This document shows positions 39,087 through 47,060 of a stretch of 64,000 bases of DNA, piece after piece. The stretch is from assembly GCF_004101245.1 (NCBI RefSeq), contig NZ_SCIN01000001.1:820784-884783 (forward strand). Reading direction: 5' to 3'. Source of the DNA: Sphingomonas sp. UV9 (GTDB lineage: Bacteria; Pseudomonadota; Alphaproteobacteria; Sphingomonadales; Sphingomonadaceae). The notes beneath the pieces were generated by a model, which did no database searches, was not told where the DNA came from, and saw nothing but the letters and a program-made list of their open reading frames with translations. A program made the translations under genes and the position numbers. The stretch's first letter is position 1. Every line of letters begins with the position of its first letter.

Positions 39087-39163
39087 GCCCCCGTAGCTCA
39101 GCCGGATAGAGCGACGGTTTCCTAAACCGTAGGCCGCGTGTTCAAATCTCGCCGGGGGCACCA
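39087..39163 (+). tRNA. tRNA-Arg (anticodon CCU)
   Basis: Acceptor GCCCCCG pairs with CGGGGGC. The anticodon stem ACGGT/ACCGT encloses loop TTCCTAA, giving anticodon CCU (codon AGG). The T-arm is GTGTTCAAATCTCGC. CCA is encoded at 39161-39163. Length is 77 nt. Confidence 0.95.
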
Positions 39164-39354
39164 ACCTTGTAGATGACGTATCGGCTTTTCGGCACAGCCC
39201 CTCCGTCGTCCGAGTAACAAACCGGGCATTACGACGATGAGCGAGCCATCCCGTTGTTTTGATCGACCCACTGAATTTAGAAACCCTGTTATGACGGATA
39301 CGGAACAACATCGCGGCAGGGTGGTTTCTGGGTTCTCATACAGGGAGAGTAAAA

Positions 39355-39666
39355 ATGGCTGATTACCGCACTGGCGAGCCGATCCGTGAAAAAAGTGGCG
39401 CAGGCAAGACGATTGTAATCGTTTTGGTTGTTATCGCTGCGATCGTTGGCGTTCTCTTCGCTACAGGTTTCTGGAGCGCGGATGTGAAGGAAGGGGCACT
39501 TCCGCAGGTCTCTGTTAAGGGCGGCGACATGCCAAACGTCGATCTTGATTCGAAGGAAGTCGTCGTGGGCACCACGAAGACCGAGGTCGAAGTTCCCAAG
39601 GTCAAGACCGAGACCGAAACCGTTGATGTGCCGACGGTCGGCGTCAAGGATAACGGCGAAAAGTAA
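39355..39666 (+). CDS. Hypothetical single-pass membrane protein
   Basis: A 103-residue protein: a basic N-terminus (REKSGAGK), one transmembrane helix (TIVIVLVVIAAIVGVLFATG, residues 19-38), then a hydrophilic domain with alternating Val, Lys, Thr and Glu (EVEVPKVKTETETVDVPTV). Probably N-in with the tail in the periplasm. GGGAGAG lies before the ATG, and a clear terminator follows 20 bases after the stop, so it is its own transcription unit. The base composition is visibly less GC-rich than the neighbours. No family recognised. About 190 bp of featureless sequence separates it from the tRNA. Confidence 0.7.
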   Translation: MADYRTGEPIREKSGAGKTIVIVLVVIAAIVGVLFATGFWSADVKEGALPQVSVKGGDMPNVDLDSKEVVVGTTKTEVEVPKVKTETETVDVPTVGVKDNGEK

Positions 39667-39684
39667 AACGTCCCCAATCGTTTG

Positions 39685-39718
39685 AAAGGCCCCCTCCGAA
39701 AGGTGGGGGCCTTTTTCG
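39685..39718 (+). terminator. Rho-independent terminator
   Basis: AAAGGCCCCC pairs with GGGGGCCTTTTT around the loop TCCGAAAGGT, followed by a T-rich run. It ends the 39355-39666 gene. Confidence 0.88.
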
Positions 39719-39958
39719 TTTTTAGATCCTGTCCCCGCAATCGTTTCCAGTGCCGTTCCCCGCGCCCGCCACACCCAGTGTCGATGTTGGTTTCATGCTT
39801 GGCTGAGTCGCCTAGCGGTCAGACGGTCGGACAAGCCCTCGCCTGATCGAGAAAGAACAGGGATCAAGCGCTCTTCACCTTCGCCCAACTCCGATGAAGA
39901 ACCATCTCGTTGACGCCGTCTAAGGTCCACGTGAACGGTTATGACGGGTCATTGCCCA

Positions 39959-39986
39959 GTTTGGAACGAACTGGCTCGTTCCAAAC
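39959..39986. repeat. Perfect 11-bp inverted repeat
   Basis: GTTTGGAACGA (39959-39969), six-base loop ACTGGC, TCGTTCCAAAC (39976-39986). An overlapping alternative pairing, CCAGTT (39956-39961) with AACTGG (39969-39974), is also present. It belongs to none of the GC-rich intergenic palindrome families and lies just upstream of a tRNA-like 3' fragment in a 416-bp gap without a gene. Confidence 0.65.
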
Positions 39987-39994
39987 TAGAGCCA

Positions 39995-40022
39995 GCGTGG
40001 TCAAATCCTGCCGCGGGCGCCA
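39995..40022 (+). other. tRNA 3'-end-like fragment
   Basis: A segment with GGTCAAATCCTGC followed by CGCGGGCGCCA resembles a T-arm, acceptor 3' strand and CCA of a tRNA, but no tRNA body precedes it and the T-stem is mismatched. It may be a scar of integration at a tRNA gene or chance. No integrase is nearby. Confidence 0.35.
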
Positions 40023-40082
40023 GCGTTTCAGCCTGCGATCAAACATGTTTATCCGCCGCCCACATGCGTGCATGGAGGCGCG

Positions 40083-40967
40083 ATGCTCGATCTTTCGACT
40101 GTGCCGTCTGCCTATACCGCCAACGCCCTGCCGCCCGATTTCGTCGTGATCGACGTCGAAACCGCGTGTTCGCGAGTCAGCAGCATCTGCCAGATCGGCA
40201 TTGTCGGGTTTCGCGACGGGCGCGAGATCTTCGAATACGAGACGCTGCTCGATCCGCGCGACGAATTCCATCTGTTCAACACCCGCATCCACGGTATTGC
40301 CGAGCATCACGTCGTCGGCCAGCCTAGCTTCGCCGACGTCCACGGCATCGTCCACGGCCATCTGTCGGGGCGCACGACGGTCGCGCATTCCTATTTCGAC
40401 AAGGGCGCGCTGGCCGCCGCATGCCGGGTCCATGACCGCCCCGCAATCGAGACGGTCTGGCTCGACAGCGTGCGCGTCGCCAAGCGCGCGTGGCCCGACC
40501 TGGAAAGCCACAGGCTCGGGTTGCTGGCGCGATATCTCGGGATCGAGCACAAGCATCACGACGCGCTCAGCGATGCACGCGCGGCCGGCTGGGTGATCGT
40601 CAAGGCGATCGACCATACCGGCATCGCGCTCGACGAATGGCTCGCGCCGCCGCGCAAACCCGGCCCCGCCCCGCGCCCGGCGCCGTCCGGACCGCTCAGC
40701 GGCGAACGGATCGCGATCCTCGGCGAACCCCGCGATGGCGCGCTGGCCTGCCGGATCGCCGCACTGGGTGGCCGGATCGTGTCGGCGGTCGGCAACACCA
40801 CGACCGCGCTGGTGATCGCCGGACGCGCGCCGTTCGCCTATTCCATCCGCAACAGCGGCGCGTTCCGCCGCGCGGAGCAATATCGTCGCCTCGGTGGTGC
40901 GATCCGTATTCTCTCCGAACACGAACTGGACTTGCCGAACATGGCCGCGGGACCGGTCAGCGGCTGA
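40083..40967 (+). CDS. DnaQ-like 3'-5' exonuclease with C-terminal BRCT domain
   Basis: A 294-residue protein. Residues of about 18-175 form a DEDDh exonuclease: FVVIDVETACSRVSSICQIG carries the first acidic pair, HSYFDKGALAAAC the next, and HHDALSDARAAGW the His and last Asp. The C-terminal 90 residues (GERIAILGEPRDGALACRIA, then TTALVIAGRAPF) resemble a BRCT domain, a phosphopeptide or DNA-end binding fold also found in NAD-dependent ligases. A DNA repair or processing role is likely. GGAGGCGCG precedes the ATG at 40083. Its 3' end overlaps the convergent GH130-like gene by 11 bp. Confidence 0.85.
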   Translation: MLDLSTVPSAYTANALPPDFVVIDVETACSRVSSICQIGIVGFRDGREIFEYETLLDPRDEFHLFNTRIHGIAEHHVVGQPSFADVHGIVHGHLSGRTTVAHSYFDKGALAAACRVHDRPAIETVWLDSVRVAKRAWPDLESHRLGLLARYLGIEHKHHDALSDARAAGWVIVKAIDHTGIALDEWLAPPRKPGPAPRPAPSGPLSGERIAILGEPRDGALACRIAALGGRIVSAVGNTTTALVIAGRAPFAYSIRNSGAFRRAEQYRRLGGAIRILSEHELDLPNMAAGPVSG

Positions 40968-42066
40968 ATATTTCCTTCGGGATATGCGTGATACGGCACG
41001 CCAGATCCGCCTCGCCGCTCGCCACGACATAGAAGTCCCCGGCGTCGGCGATGCCGGTCGTGAAGACGACGTTGTCGAGGTACATCTGGTCCTTCAGCGG
41101 CTCGGTCAGTGCCGGGTTCGGCTCCAGCAGCGCGGTATGCTCGGTCGCGACGGTGATCGACGGGTCAGCCTTGTCGAGGATCGACCAGTAGGTGCGGTAG
41201 ATGCCGACCACGCCCGACGGCTCGACGCCGTGCCACAAGGTCAGCCAGCCGCGATCGGTCAGGATCGGGGGCGCGCCGCCGCCCATCCGCGCGGTCGCGA
41301 CGGTGGCGGCGTGGGGGCGGATACCGGGCTTGTCGTGGGGCTTCCAGTGGAGCGCATCGGGCGAGCGCGACAGGTTGATCGAGGGGCCGCTGCGCCACTC
41401 GCTGCCCGGCGGATAGGCGAAATACAGGTCGCCGAGCGGGCGGGTCTGTGCCCAATATTGCCCGTCGATCAGCCCTTCGAAGATCAGCATGTCCTTGTTC
41501 TGGTGATCGAGCACGATCCCTTCGAGCTGCCAGTCGAGCGCGTCGGCGGACGAATACAGCGTCGTCGAATGCCGCTCCGGGCTGACCGAACAGGTGGTCA
41601 TCAGATAGCTGTCGCCGACCTTCGAAATCCGCGCGTCCTCGACGCCGTAGCATTGGTACGAGGTGCGCGGCGCAATCGCCTTGTCGTAATGCACCGCCAC
41701 CACCGAGCGGCCCTCGGCATCCAGTTCGACCGGCAACAGCCACGACAGCGACGTCAGCGCCATCACCTTCCACCCGCCGCCCGGGATCAGAAATTTCCGC
41801 GGGTCCTTGGTGTCCACCTGCTGCAACGGCCACGCATCCAACACATACGCGCCGTCCTCCCAGCGGATCGCGTGCACGTTGCCGTCCTTGATCGGCTTTT
41901 TCAGCGCCTCGGCCACCCGCACCATCAGCAGCAGATTGCCGTTCGCCAGCCGCGTCATCCCCGGATTGAACGCGCCGAGCACATAGGTCTCGGCATCGAC
42001 TTTCCCCGCCAGTGGCGAGCGCGACAGGTCGATGTCGGCGGGGGTGAAGACGAGCTGGTCGAACAT
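40957..42066 (-). CDS. GH130-like glycosidase/mannoside phosphorylase
   Basis: A 369-residue protein with the five-bladed propeller features of glycoside hydrolase family 130: GAFNPGMTRLANGNLLLMVR near residue 32, YGVEDARISKVGDSYLMTT near 140, and GGGAPPILTDRGWLTLWHG near 265. GH130 members phosphorolyse or hydrolyse beta-mannosides; which one this does cannot be read. Start at 42066 with AAGGAGAGTAGC upstream. Followed on the same strand, upstream, by an SDR gene. Confidence 0.8.
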   Translation of the reverse strand: MFDQLVFTPADIDLSRSPLAGKVDAETYVLGAFNPGMTRLANGNLLLMVRVAEALKKPIKDGNVHAIRWEDGAYVLDAWPLQQVDTKDPRKFLIPGGGWKVMALTSLSWLLPVELDAEGRSVVAVHYDKAIAPRTSYQCYGVEDARISKVGDSYLMTTCSVSPERHSTTLYSSADALDWQLEGIVLDHQNKDMLIFEGLIDGQYWAQTRPLGDLYFAYPPGSEWRSGPSINLSRSPDALHWKPHDKPGIRPHAATVATARMGGGAPPILTDRGWLTLWHGVEPSGVVGIYRTYWSILDKADPSITVATEHTALLEPNPALTEPLKDQMYLDNVVFTTGIADAGDFYVVASGEADLACRITHIPKEIFSR

Positions 42067-42115
42067 GCTACTCTCCTTGGGTATCTGGTCTAGCGCGTGG
42101 CGCGGGGGCCACCCC

Positions 42116-42148
42116 CCTTCCGTTCGCCATGAGCGATGTCGAAGGGTA
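42116..42148. repeat. Half copy of family E repeat
   Basis: Contains CCTTCCGTTCGCCATGAGCG and ATGTCGAAGGGTA, matching one arm type of the element at 27847. It fills the gap between the GH130-like gene and the SDR gene. Confidence 0.5.
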
Positions 42149-42168
42149 CACCCCAAGCGGAGGTGGGC

Positions 42169-42927
42169 TTACTCCCCCTCCAGCGCCCGCGGGACGATCA
42201 CGATCTGCTGGATGACCGAGCGCGTCGGCTGCGTCAGCACGAACTCGACGCCCGCGGCGATGTCTTCCGCGCGCAGCATCTGTTCCGCCTCGATCATCTG
42301 GCGCTGCTTGTCGTCGGGCACGTCGGGATACTGCATGTTCGACCCGACCTTGCCGGGCTCGACCAGCGACACCTTGACCCCCTTTGGCCCTACTTCGCGC
42401 CGCAACGCCTCCGAAAACCCGGCGATGCCCGACTTGATGCCGGCATACACCGTGGAACTCGGTCCGAGGATATGCGCGCTCAGCGAGCCGATGATGACGA
42501 TGTCGCTGATCGGCTCCATACGGTGCGCAGCATGGTGCGCGCTGAGCAGGTATGCAGTGAAGTCGACGGCGATCGCATAGCGCAGCTCGTCCTCCGTCAT
42601 CTGCATCAGCCCGCCCGCAGCGACCGCCGCATTGATGACGGTGATGTCGAAGCCGCCGAGATACGCTTCGCCCGCATCGAAGAACGCGCGGACCTTGTCG
42701 GGATCGGCGAGTTCGGTGATCATCCCGTCGCCCTCGCCGACCTCGCGAATGTGGGCGAGCGCGTCCGCCAGATAGCGTTCGTCGCGCCCGCAGACGAAGA
42801 CCTTCGCCCCCTCTGCCGCCAGCAACACCGCGATCGCCCGCCCGATCCCGGTGGTCCCCCCGGTGATGATCGCGCGGCGGCCCTTCAAGGGGCGAACGGT
42901 CGTGTGTCGGTCGGAGAGATCGGTCAT
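42169..42927 (-). CDS. SDR-family NAD(P)-dependent oxidoreductase
   Basis: A 252-residue classical SDR: cofactor motif IITGGTTGIGRAIAVLLAAE near residue 20, INAAVAAGG (an NNAG-type segment) near 93, catalytic IIGSLSAH and YAGIKSG (Tyr-x3-Lys) near 150. The substrate is unknown. The ATG at 42927 (MTDLSDRHTTVRP) was chosen over longer frames without SDR sequence. Lies between GH130-like and alpha/beta hydrolase genes on the same strand. Confidence 0.88.
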   Translation of the reverse strand: MTDLSDRHTTVRPLKGRRAIITGGTTGIGRAIAVLLAAEGAKVFVCGRDERYLADALAHIREVGEGDGMITELADPDKVRAFFDAGEAYLGGFDITVINAAVAAGGLMQMTEDELRYAIAVDFTAYLLSAHHAAHRMEPISDIVIIGSLSAHILGPSSTVYAGIKSGIAGFSEALRREVGPKGVKVSLVEPGKVGSNMQYPDVPDDKQRQMIEAEQMLRAEDIAAGVEFVLTQPTRSVIQQIVIVPRALEGE

Positions 42928-42970
42928 CAAGTATCCCGGTTGTCGGTAGAATGTCGGCAGGAAGCGCGTC

Positions 42971-43864
42971 CTAAGCGCGAACGCCCGCACCCTCAAGGCC
43001 ATGCTCCAGCGCCCGCTCGAGCAGCCGGTCGATCGGCGCCTGCAGGATCGTCTCGGTCAGCGTCGGCGCGTGCCCGACCCCCGGCACCGTCACCAGTTCG
43101 ACCCGGTCGAGCGACGCCGCCATCCGTTCCGCCGTCGCCGCCGACAACAGGTCGGACCGCCCGCCCCGCACGATCAGCGTCGGCACGTCGCGCAGCGATC
43201 CCAGCGCCTGCCACATGTCCGGCCCGGCCTCGTTGCCCGGCACGCGAAACGGCTCGGCGATCTTCACATCGTAATCGAGCACGATCCGCCCCGAACTGTT
43301 GAGCCGGTACAGCCGCTTGGCCATCGCCAGCCAGTCCTCGATGGCGAAGTCGGGATAAACGTCGTCGTTATTCTCCGCGACGCACCGCGCGGCGTGCATC
43401 CAGGTCGGAAACACGCTGGCCTTGCCGACATAGCCGCGGATCCGCGACAGCCCTTGCGCATCGATCTCCGGTCCGACATCATTGAGCAGCGCGCCGAGCA
43501 TCCGTCCCTGCGACGGCCCCGCCATCAACATCGTGACGATTCCGCCGAGCGACGTGCCGAACGCGATGTAGCGATCGATCCCCTGCTCGGTCAGCAACGC
43601 CTCGACGTCTTCGACGTAGGTCGTCGGAACATAGGACGTCGGATCCTTGGCGTACGCACTCTCGCCGCGCCCACGAAAGTCGATCGCGATCGCCCGCCAG
43701 CGTCCTGCCAGCCGCGCCGCAAGCGCATCGAAATCGCGCGCGTTACGCGTCAGTCCGGGCAAGCAGAGGATCGGCGGCTGCCCTTCCGCCCCGCCCGGAT
43801 AGTCGCGCGCGTGCAGTTTCAGGCCGTCGCCGGACGACCAATAGAGGTTTTCGTAAGCGGCCAT
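42971..43864 (-). CDS. Alpha/beta hydrolase
   Basis: A 297-residue alpha/beta-hydrolase-fold protein. Oxyanion region CLPGLTRNARDF near residue 37, IDFRGRGESAYA near 63, nucleophile elbow GTSLGGIV near 102, acid residue in LIVRGGRSDLLS, and His in GVGHAPTL near 275. The substrate cannot be assigned. Start at 43864 (MAAYENLYWSSGDG). Divergent from selO with only 37 bp between the starts. Confidence 0.9.
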   Translation of the reverse strand: MAAYENLYWSSGDGLKLHARDYPGGAEGQPPILCLPGLTRNARDFDALAARLAGRWRAIAIDFRGRGESAYAKDPTSYVPTTYVEDVEALLTEQGIDRYIAFGTSLGGIVTMLMAGPSQGRMLGALLNDVGPEIDAQGLSRIRGYVGKASVFPTWMHAARCVAENNDDVYPDFAIEDWLAMAKRLYRLNSSGRIVLDYDVKIAEPFRVPGNEAGPDMWQALGSLRDVPTLIVRGGRSDLLSAATAERMAASLDRVELVTVPGVGHAPTLTETILQAPIDRLLERALEHGLEGAGVRA

Positions 43865-43901
43865 GGTTGCGTCCTTCGGGTAGCGGCCACCATATCGCTG
43901 C

Positions 43902-45263
43902 ATGCCTATCGACCCGCAAGCCTATCGCCCTGAAGCTGCACTCTTGACGCTCGGGGACGCGTTCTTCGATCCGGTCGCACCGGCAGACTTCCCCGAGACA
44001 CGGCTTCGGTTCCGCAACGACCGCGCTGCCGCACAGGTCGGCCTGAACACGCTCACCGACGACGAATGGACCCGGCATTTCGGACGGTTCGAGCCCTTGC
44101 CGGACACGCTGCCCCAGCCGCTCGCGCTGCGTTATCACGGCCACCAGTTCCGCAACTACAACCCCGATCTCGGCGACGGTCGCGGCTTTACCTTCGCCCA
44201 GATGCGCGACGACCGGAACCGGTTGGTGGACCTCGGCACCAAGGGCTCGGGCCAGACCCCTTGGAGCCGCGCCGGCGATGGTCGCCTGACGCTGAAGGGC
44301 GGTGTCCGCGAGACCCTCGCGACCGAGATGCTGGAGGCGTTGAACGTCCCTACCTCGCGCACGCTGTCGCTGATCGAGACCGGCGAGGAGTTGCAGCGCG
44401 GCGACGAGCCCAGCCCGACGCGGTCCGCCGTTCTCGTCCGGCTCAACCACAGCCACGTCCGCATCGGCAGCTTCCAGCGCCTCGCCTACGAACGCGACGA
44501 AGCGGCCCTTCGCAAACTCGTCGGCTACACGCTCAGCAATCTCTACGACGAGGACAGCGACGACCCGGTCCGCCTGCTCGACCTCGTCGTCGCCCGCACC
44601 GCGCGCCTCTCCGCGCGCTACATGGCGGCAGGCTTCGTCCACGGCGTGCTCAATTCCGACAACATCAACGTGACCGGCGAGAGCTTCGATTACGGCCCGT
44701 GGCGATTCGCGCCGACCTGGGACCCGGCCTTCACCGCCGCCTATTTCGACCACCAAGGACTGTATTCGTTCGGCCGCCAGCCCGAGGCGATCCACTGGGG
44801 TGTGATGCAACTTGCGGTTTCACTTCGCCAGATCGCCGACAGCGAGCCTTTGGTCGCCGCTCTCGACACGTTCGGCCCGCGCTATCAACCGGAAGTCACC
44901 GAAGCGATCCTCTGGCGGCTCGGCGTCCTCCCGCGCGATCCCGACGCCGACCGCGATCTCGTCCAGGCCACCGAGCGCGCGTTGCGTACATCTGGCGTCG
45001 GCATCGACCGCTTCTTCTTCGACGTGTTCGGCGGGGATCTGCCCGACACCTACGCCGAACCCTGGACCGAAGTCCGCGCCGCGCTCGCCGCCTACGAACC
45101 GCGGAAAGGCCGCGCGCATTCCTATTGGTCGGGCGAACCGTGCAGCATGCTCATCGAGGAGGTCGAGGCGATCTGGGCGCCGATCGCCGAGCATGACGAC
45201 TGGAGTGCATTGAACGCGAAGGTCGCCAAGATCCGTGAGATGGGCGAAGCGCTGGCCTCCTAA
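43902..45263 (+). CDS. selO: Protein adenylyltransferase SelO (YdiU family)
   Basis: A 453-residue pseudokinase-fold enzyme that transfers AMP from ATP to Ser, Thr or Tyr of proteins. Family signatures: RYHGHQFRNYNPDLGDGRGF near residue 78, LGTKGSGQTPWSR near 110, GGVRETLATEML near 130, NHSHVRIGSFQ near 186, and the metal-binding HGVLNSDNINVTGESFDYGP near 246. It ends in MGEALAS without the C-terminal Cys/Sec seen in some members. Known SelO proteins act in redox stress; nothing nearby refines that. Confidence 0.95.
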   Translation: MPIDPQAYRPEAALLTLGDAFFDPVAPADFPETRLRFRNDRAAAQVGLNTLTDDEWTRHFGRFEPLPDTLPQPLALRYHGHQFRNYNPDLGDGRGFTFAQMRDDRNRLVDLGTKGSGQTPWSRAGDGRLTLKGGVRETLATEMLEALNVPTSRTLSLIETGEELQRGDEPSPTRSAVLVRLNHSHVRIGSFQRLAYERDEAALRKLVGYTLSNLYDEDSDDPVRLLDLVVARTARLSARYMAAGFVHGVLNSDNINVTGESFDYGPWRFAPTWDPAFTAAYFDHQGLYSFGRQPEAIHWGVMQLAVSLRQIADSEPLVAALDTFGPRYQPEVTEAILWRLGVLPRDPDADRDLVQATERALRTSGVGIDRFFFDVFGGDLPDTYAEPWTEVRAALAAYEPRKGRAHSYWSGEPCSMLIEEVEAIWAPIAEHDDWSALNAKVAKIREMGEALAS

Positions 45264-45269
45264 CCCCGT

Positions 45270-45366
45270 CCGTCACCCCGGACTTGTTCCGGGGTCCACC
45301 GTTCCGCACGATAAATGCCCTCGGTCGTGCGGCGCCGTGGATGCCGGAACGCGCCCGGCATGACGG
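45270..45366. repeat. Palindromic intergenic repeat, family F
   Basis: Outer arms CCGTCACCCCGGACTTGTTC and GCGCCCGGCATGACGG, with inner GGTCCACCG/CCGTGGATG and GTTCCGCACGA/TCGTGCGGCG pairs. Several overlapping hairpins are possible. It fills most of the selO-astD gap. Confidence 0.75.
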
Positions 45367-45439
45367 ATCGTGTGAGGCACACATGGCACATACACATCCT
45401 CCAGTAGAAACTCCCCGCGAATCAAGGCAAGAGCGGCCC

Positions 45440-46852
45440 ATGTCCGACGAGATCATCTCCTACGAGCCGGCCACCGGCGCGATTCTCTGGCGCCATCCTG
45501 TCGGCGACGTCGATGCCGAAGTTGCCGCCGCGCGCACCGGCTGGTCGAGCTGGGCGTCGAAACCACTGGCCTTCCGGATCGAGACGATGCGGCGCTTCGC
45601 CAACATCGTCCGCCAGCGCAACGACGCCTTCACCGACCTGATCGCGCGCGAAACCGGCAAGCCGATCTGGGAAGCCCGCGGCGAAGTCGAGACCGTCATC
45701 GCCAAGGTCGACATTTCGGTCAGCGCGTATGCGGATCGTACCGCACAGCGCCGTTTGGAGGCGACGATGGGCTCGCGGATCGCCGTCCGCCACAAGCCGC
45801 ACGGCGTGCTCGCGGTTCTCGGCCCCTATAATTTCCCCGCGCATCTGCCCAACGGCCACATCGTCCCCGCGCTGATCGCCGGCAATGCGGTCGTCTTCAA
45901 ACCGTCCGAAAAGACCCCCGCGGTCGGCGCGTTCCTCGTCGAATGCTTCCGCGCCGCCGGCGTCCCCCCCGAGTGCATCAGGCTCGTCATCGGCGGCCCG
46001 AACGAGGGCAAGGCCCTCGCAGCGCATCCCGACATCGACGGTCTGCTGTTCACCGGCTCCGCCCGCACCGGACTCGCGCTCAACCGCGCGTTCGCCGAAA
46101 AGCCCGAGAAGATCCTCGCGCTGGAGATGGGCGGCAACAACCCGATCGTCGTCTGGGACACGCCCGACCTGCACACCGCGGCGGTGCTGATCATCCAGTC
46201 CGCCTTCACCACCGCCGGCCAGCGCTGCACCGCGGCGCGCCGGCTGATCGTCGACACGCGGCTCTACGATCCGCTGATCGCCACCGTCGACAAGATGGTC
46301 GGCCGGATCATCGTCGGCGACCCCCATGCGAACCCCGCGCCATTCATGGGACCGGTGATCGACAACGAAGCCGCGGAACAACTGACCGAGAGCTTCCTCG
46401 AACTGCTGACACTGGGCGGTCGCCCGATCCGCCATCTCGAACGCCCGGTCGCGGACCTGCCGTTCCTGAAGCCCGCGTTGATCGACGTCACCGACATCGC
46501 CAATCGTCCCGATATCGAGCTGTTCGGCCCGCTGCTGCAGGTCATCCGCGTCGACGATTTCGACGCCGCAATCGCCGAGGCCAACGCCACCCGCTACGGC
46601 CTGTCCGCCTCGCTGATCAGCCAGACCCCGGCGCTGTACGACCGGTTCTGGGCGAACATCCGTGCGGGTATCGTCAACTGGAACAAGCCGACCAACGGCG
46701 CCTCGTCGGGCGCGCCGTTCGGCGGCATCGGCTGGTCGGGCAATCACCGCCCGAGCGCCTATTACGCTGCGGATTACTGCGCCTACCCGGTCGTCAGCAG
46801 CGAATCCGAAACCGCGCGTGCGAGCATCGGCATCGGCCTGGCCGACGGCTGA
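45440..46852 (+). CDS. astD: Succinylglutamate-semialdehyde dehydrogenase
   Basis: A 470-residue aldehyde dehydrogenase of the AstD type (arginine succinyltransferase pathway). NAD-binding region LGPYNFPAHLPNGHIVPALI and VFKPSEKTP, catalytic Glu in LEMGGNN near residue 235, catalytic Cys in TTAGQRCTAARRL near 270. The AstD-like C-terminus is FGGIGWSGNHRPSAYYAADY. No other ast gene is adjacent, so the assignment rests on sequence alone. An upstream ATG at 45383 is possible. The last ten codons, the stop and a palindrome are duplicated in tandem just downstream. Confidence 0.88.
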   Translation: MSDEIISYEPATGAILWRHPVGDVDAEVAAARTGWSSWASKPLAFRIETMRRFANIVRQRNDAFTDLIARETGKPIWEARGEVETVIAKVDISVSAYADRTAQRRLEATMGSRIAVRHKPHGVLAVLGPYNFPAHLPNGHIVPALIAGNAVVFKPSEKTPAVGAFLVECFRAAGVPPECIRLVIGGPNEGKALAAHPDIDGLLFTGSARTGLALNRAFAEKPEKILALEMGGNNPIVVWDTPDLHTAAVLIIQSAFTTAGQRCTAARRLIVDTRLYDPLIATVDKMVGRIIVGDPHANPAPFMGPVIDNEAAEQLTESFLELLTLGGRPIRHLERPVADLPFLKPALIDVTDIANRPDIELFGPLLQVIRVDDFDAAIAEANATRYGLSASLISQTPALYDRFWANIRAGIVNWNKPTNGASSGAPFGGIGWSGNHRPSAYYAADYCAYPVVSSESETARASIGIGLADG

Positions 46853-46951
46853 CTCTCCAATGCTCCCCCGCCAGGGGGAGGATTCGTGCGAGCATCGGCA
46901 TCGGCCTGGCCGACGGCTGACTCTCCAATGCTCCCCCGCCAGGGGGAGGAT
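46817..46951. repeat. 67-bp perfect tandem duplication across the astD stop codon
   Basis: 46817-46883 is repeated exactly at 46885-46951 (period 68). Each copy holds the last astD codons (ending IGLADG and TGA) and the family C single palindrome CTCCCCCGCCAGGGGGAG. The second copy is non-coding. Confidence 0.9.
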
Positions 46952-47060
46952 CAGGTCCGACAGGCTGGCCTCTCGGTTCGCCCGGCACAAAAGCAATCCT
47001 ACCCCCCGCCAAAGCATCATTCGGTTGCGGCGCAGCGCGTTGCCGCCCATCTCTCGTACT

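Noticed and set aside
39941..40327. 128-codon open frame over the inverted repeat and tRNA-like fragment
   Set aside because: It overlaps the start of the exonuclease in another frame and gives an Arg-rich product without a ribosome-binding site.
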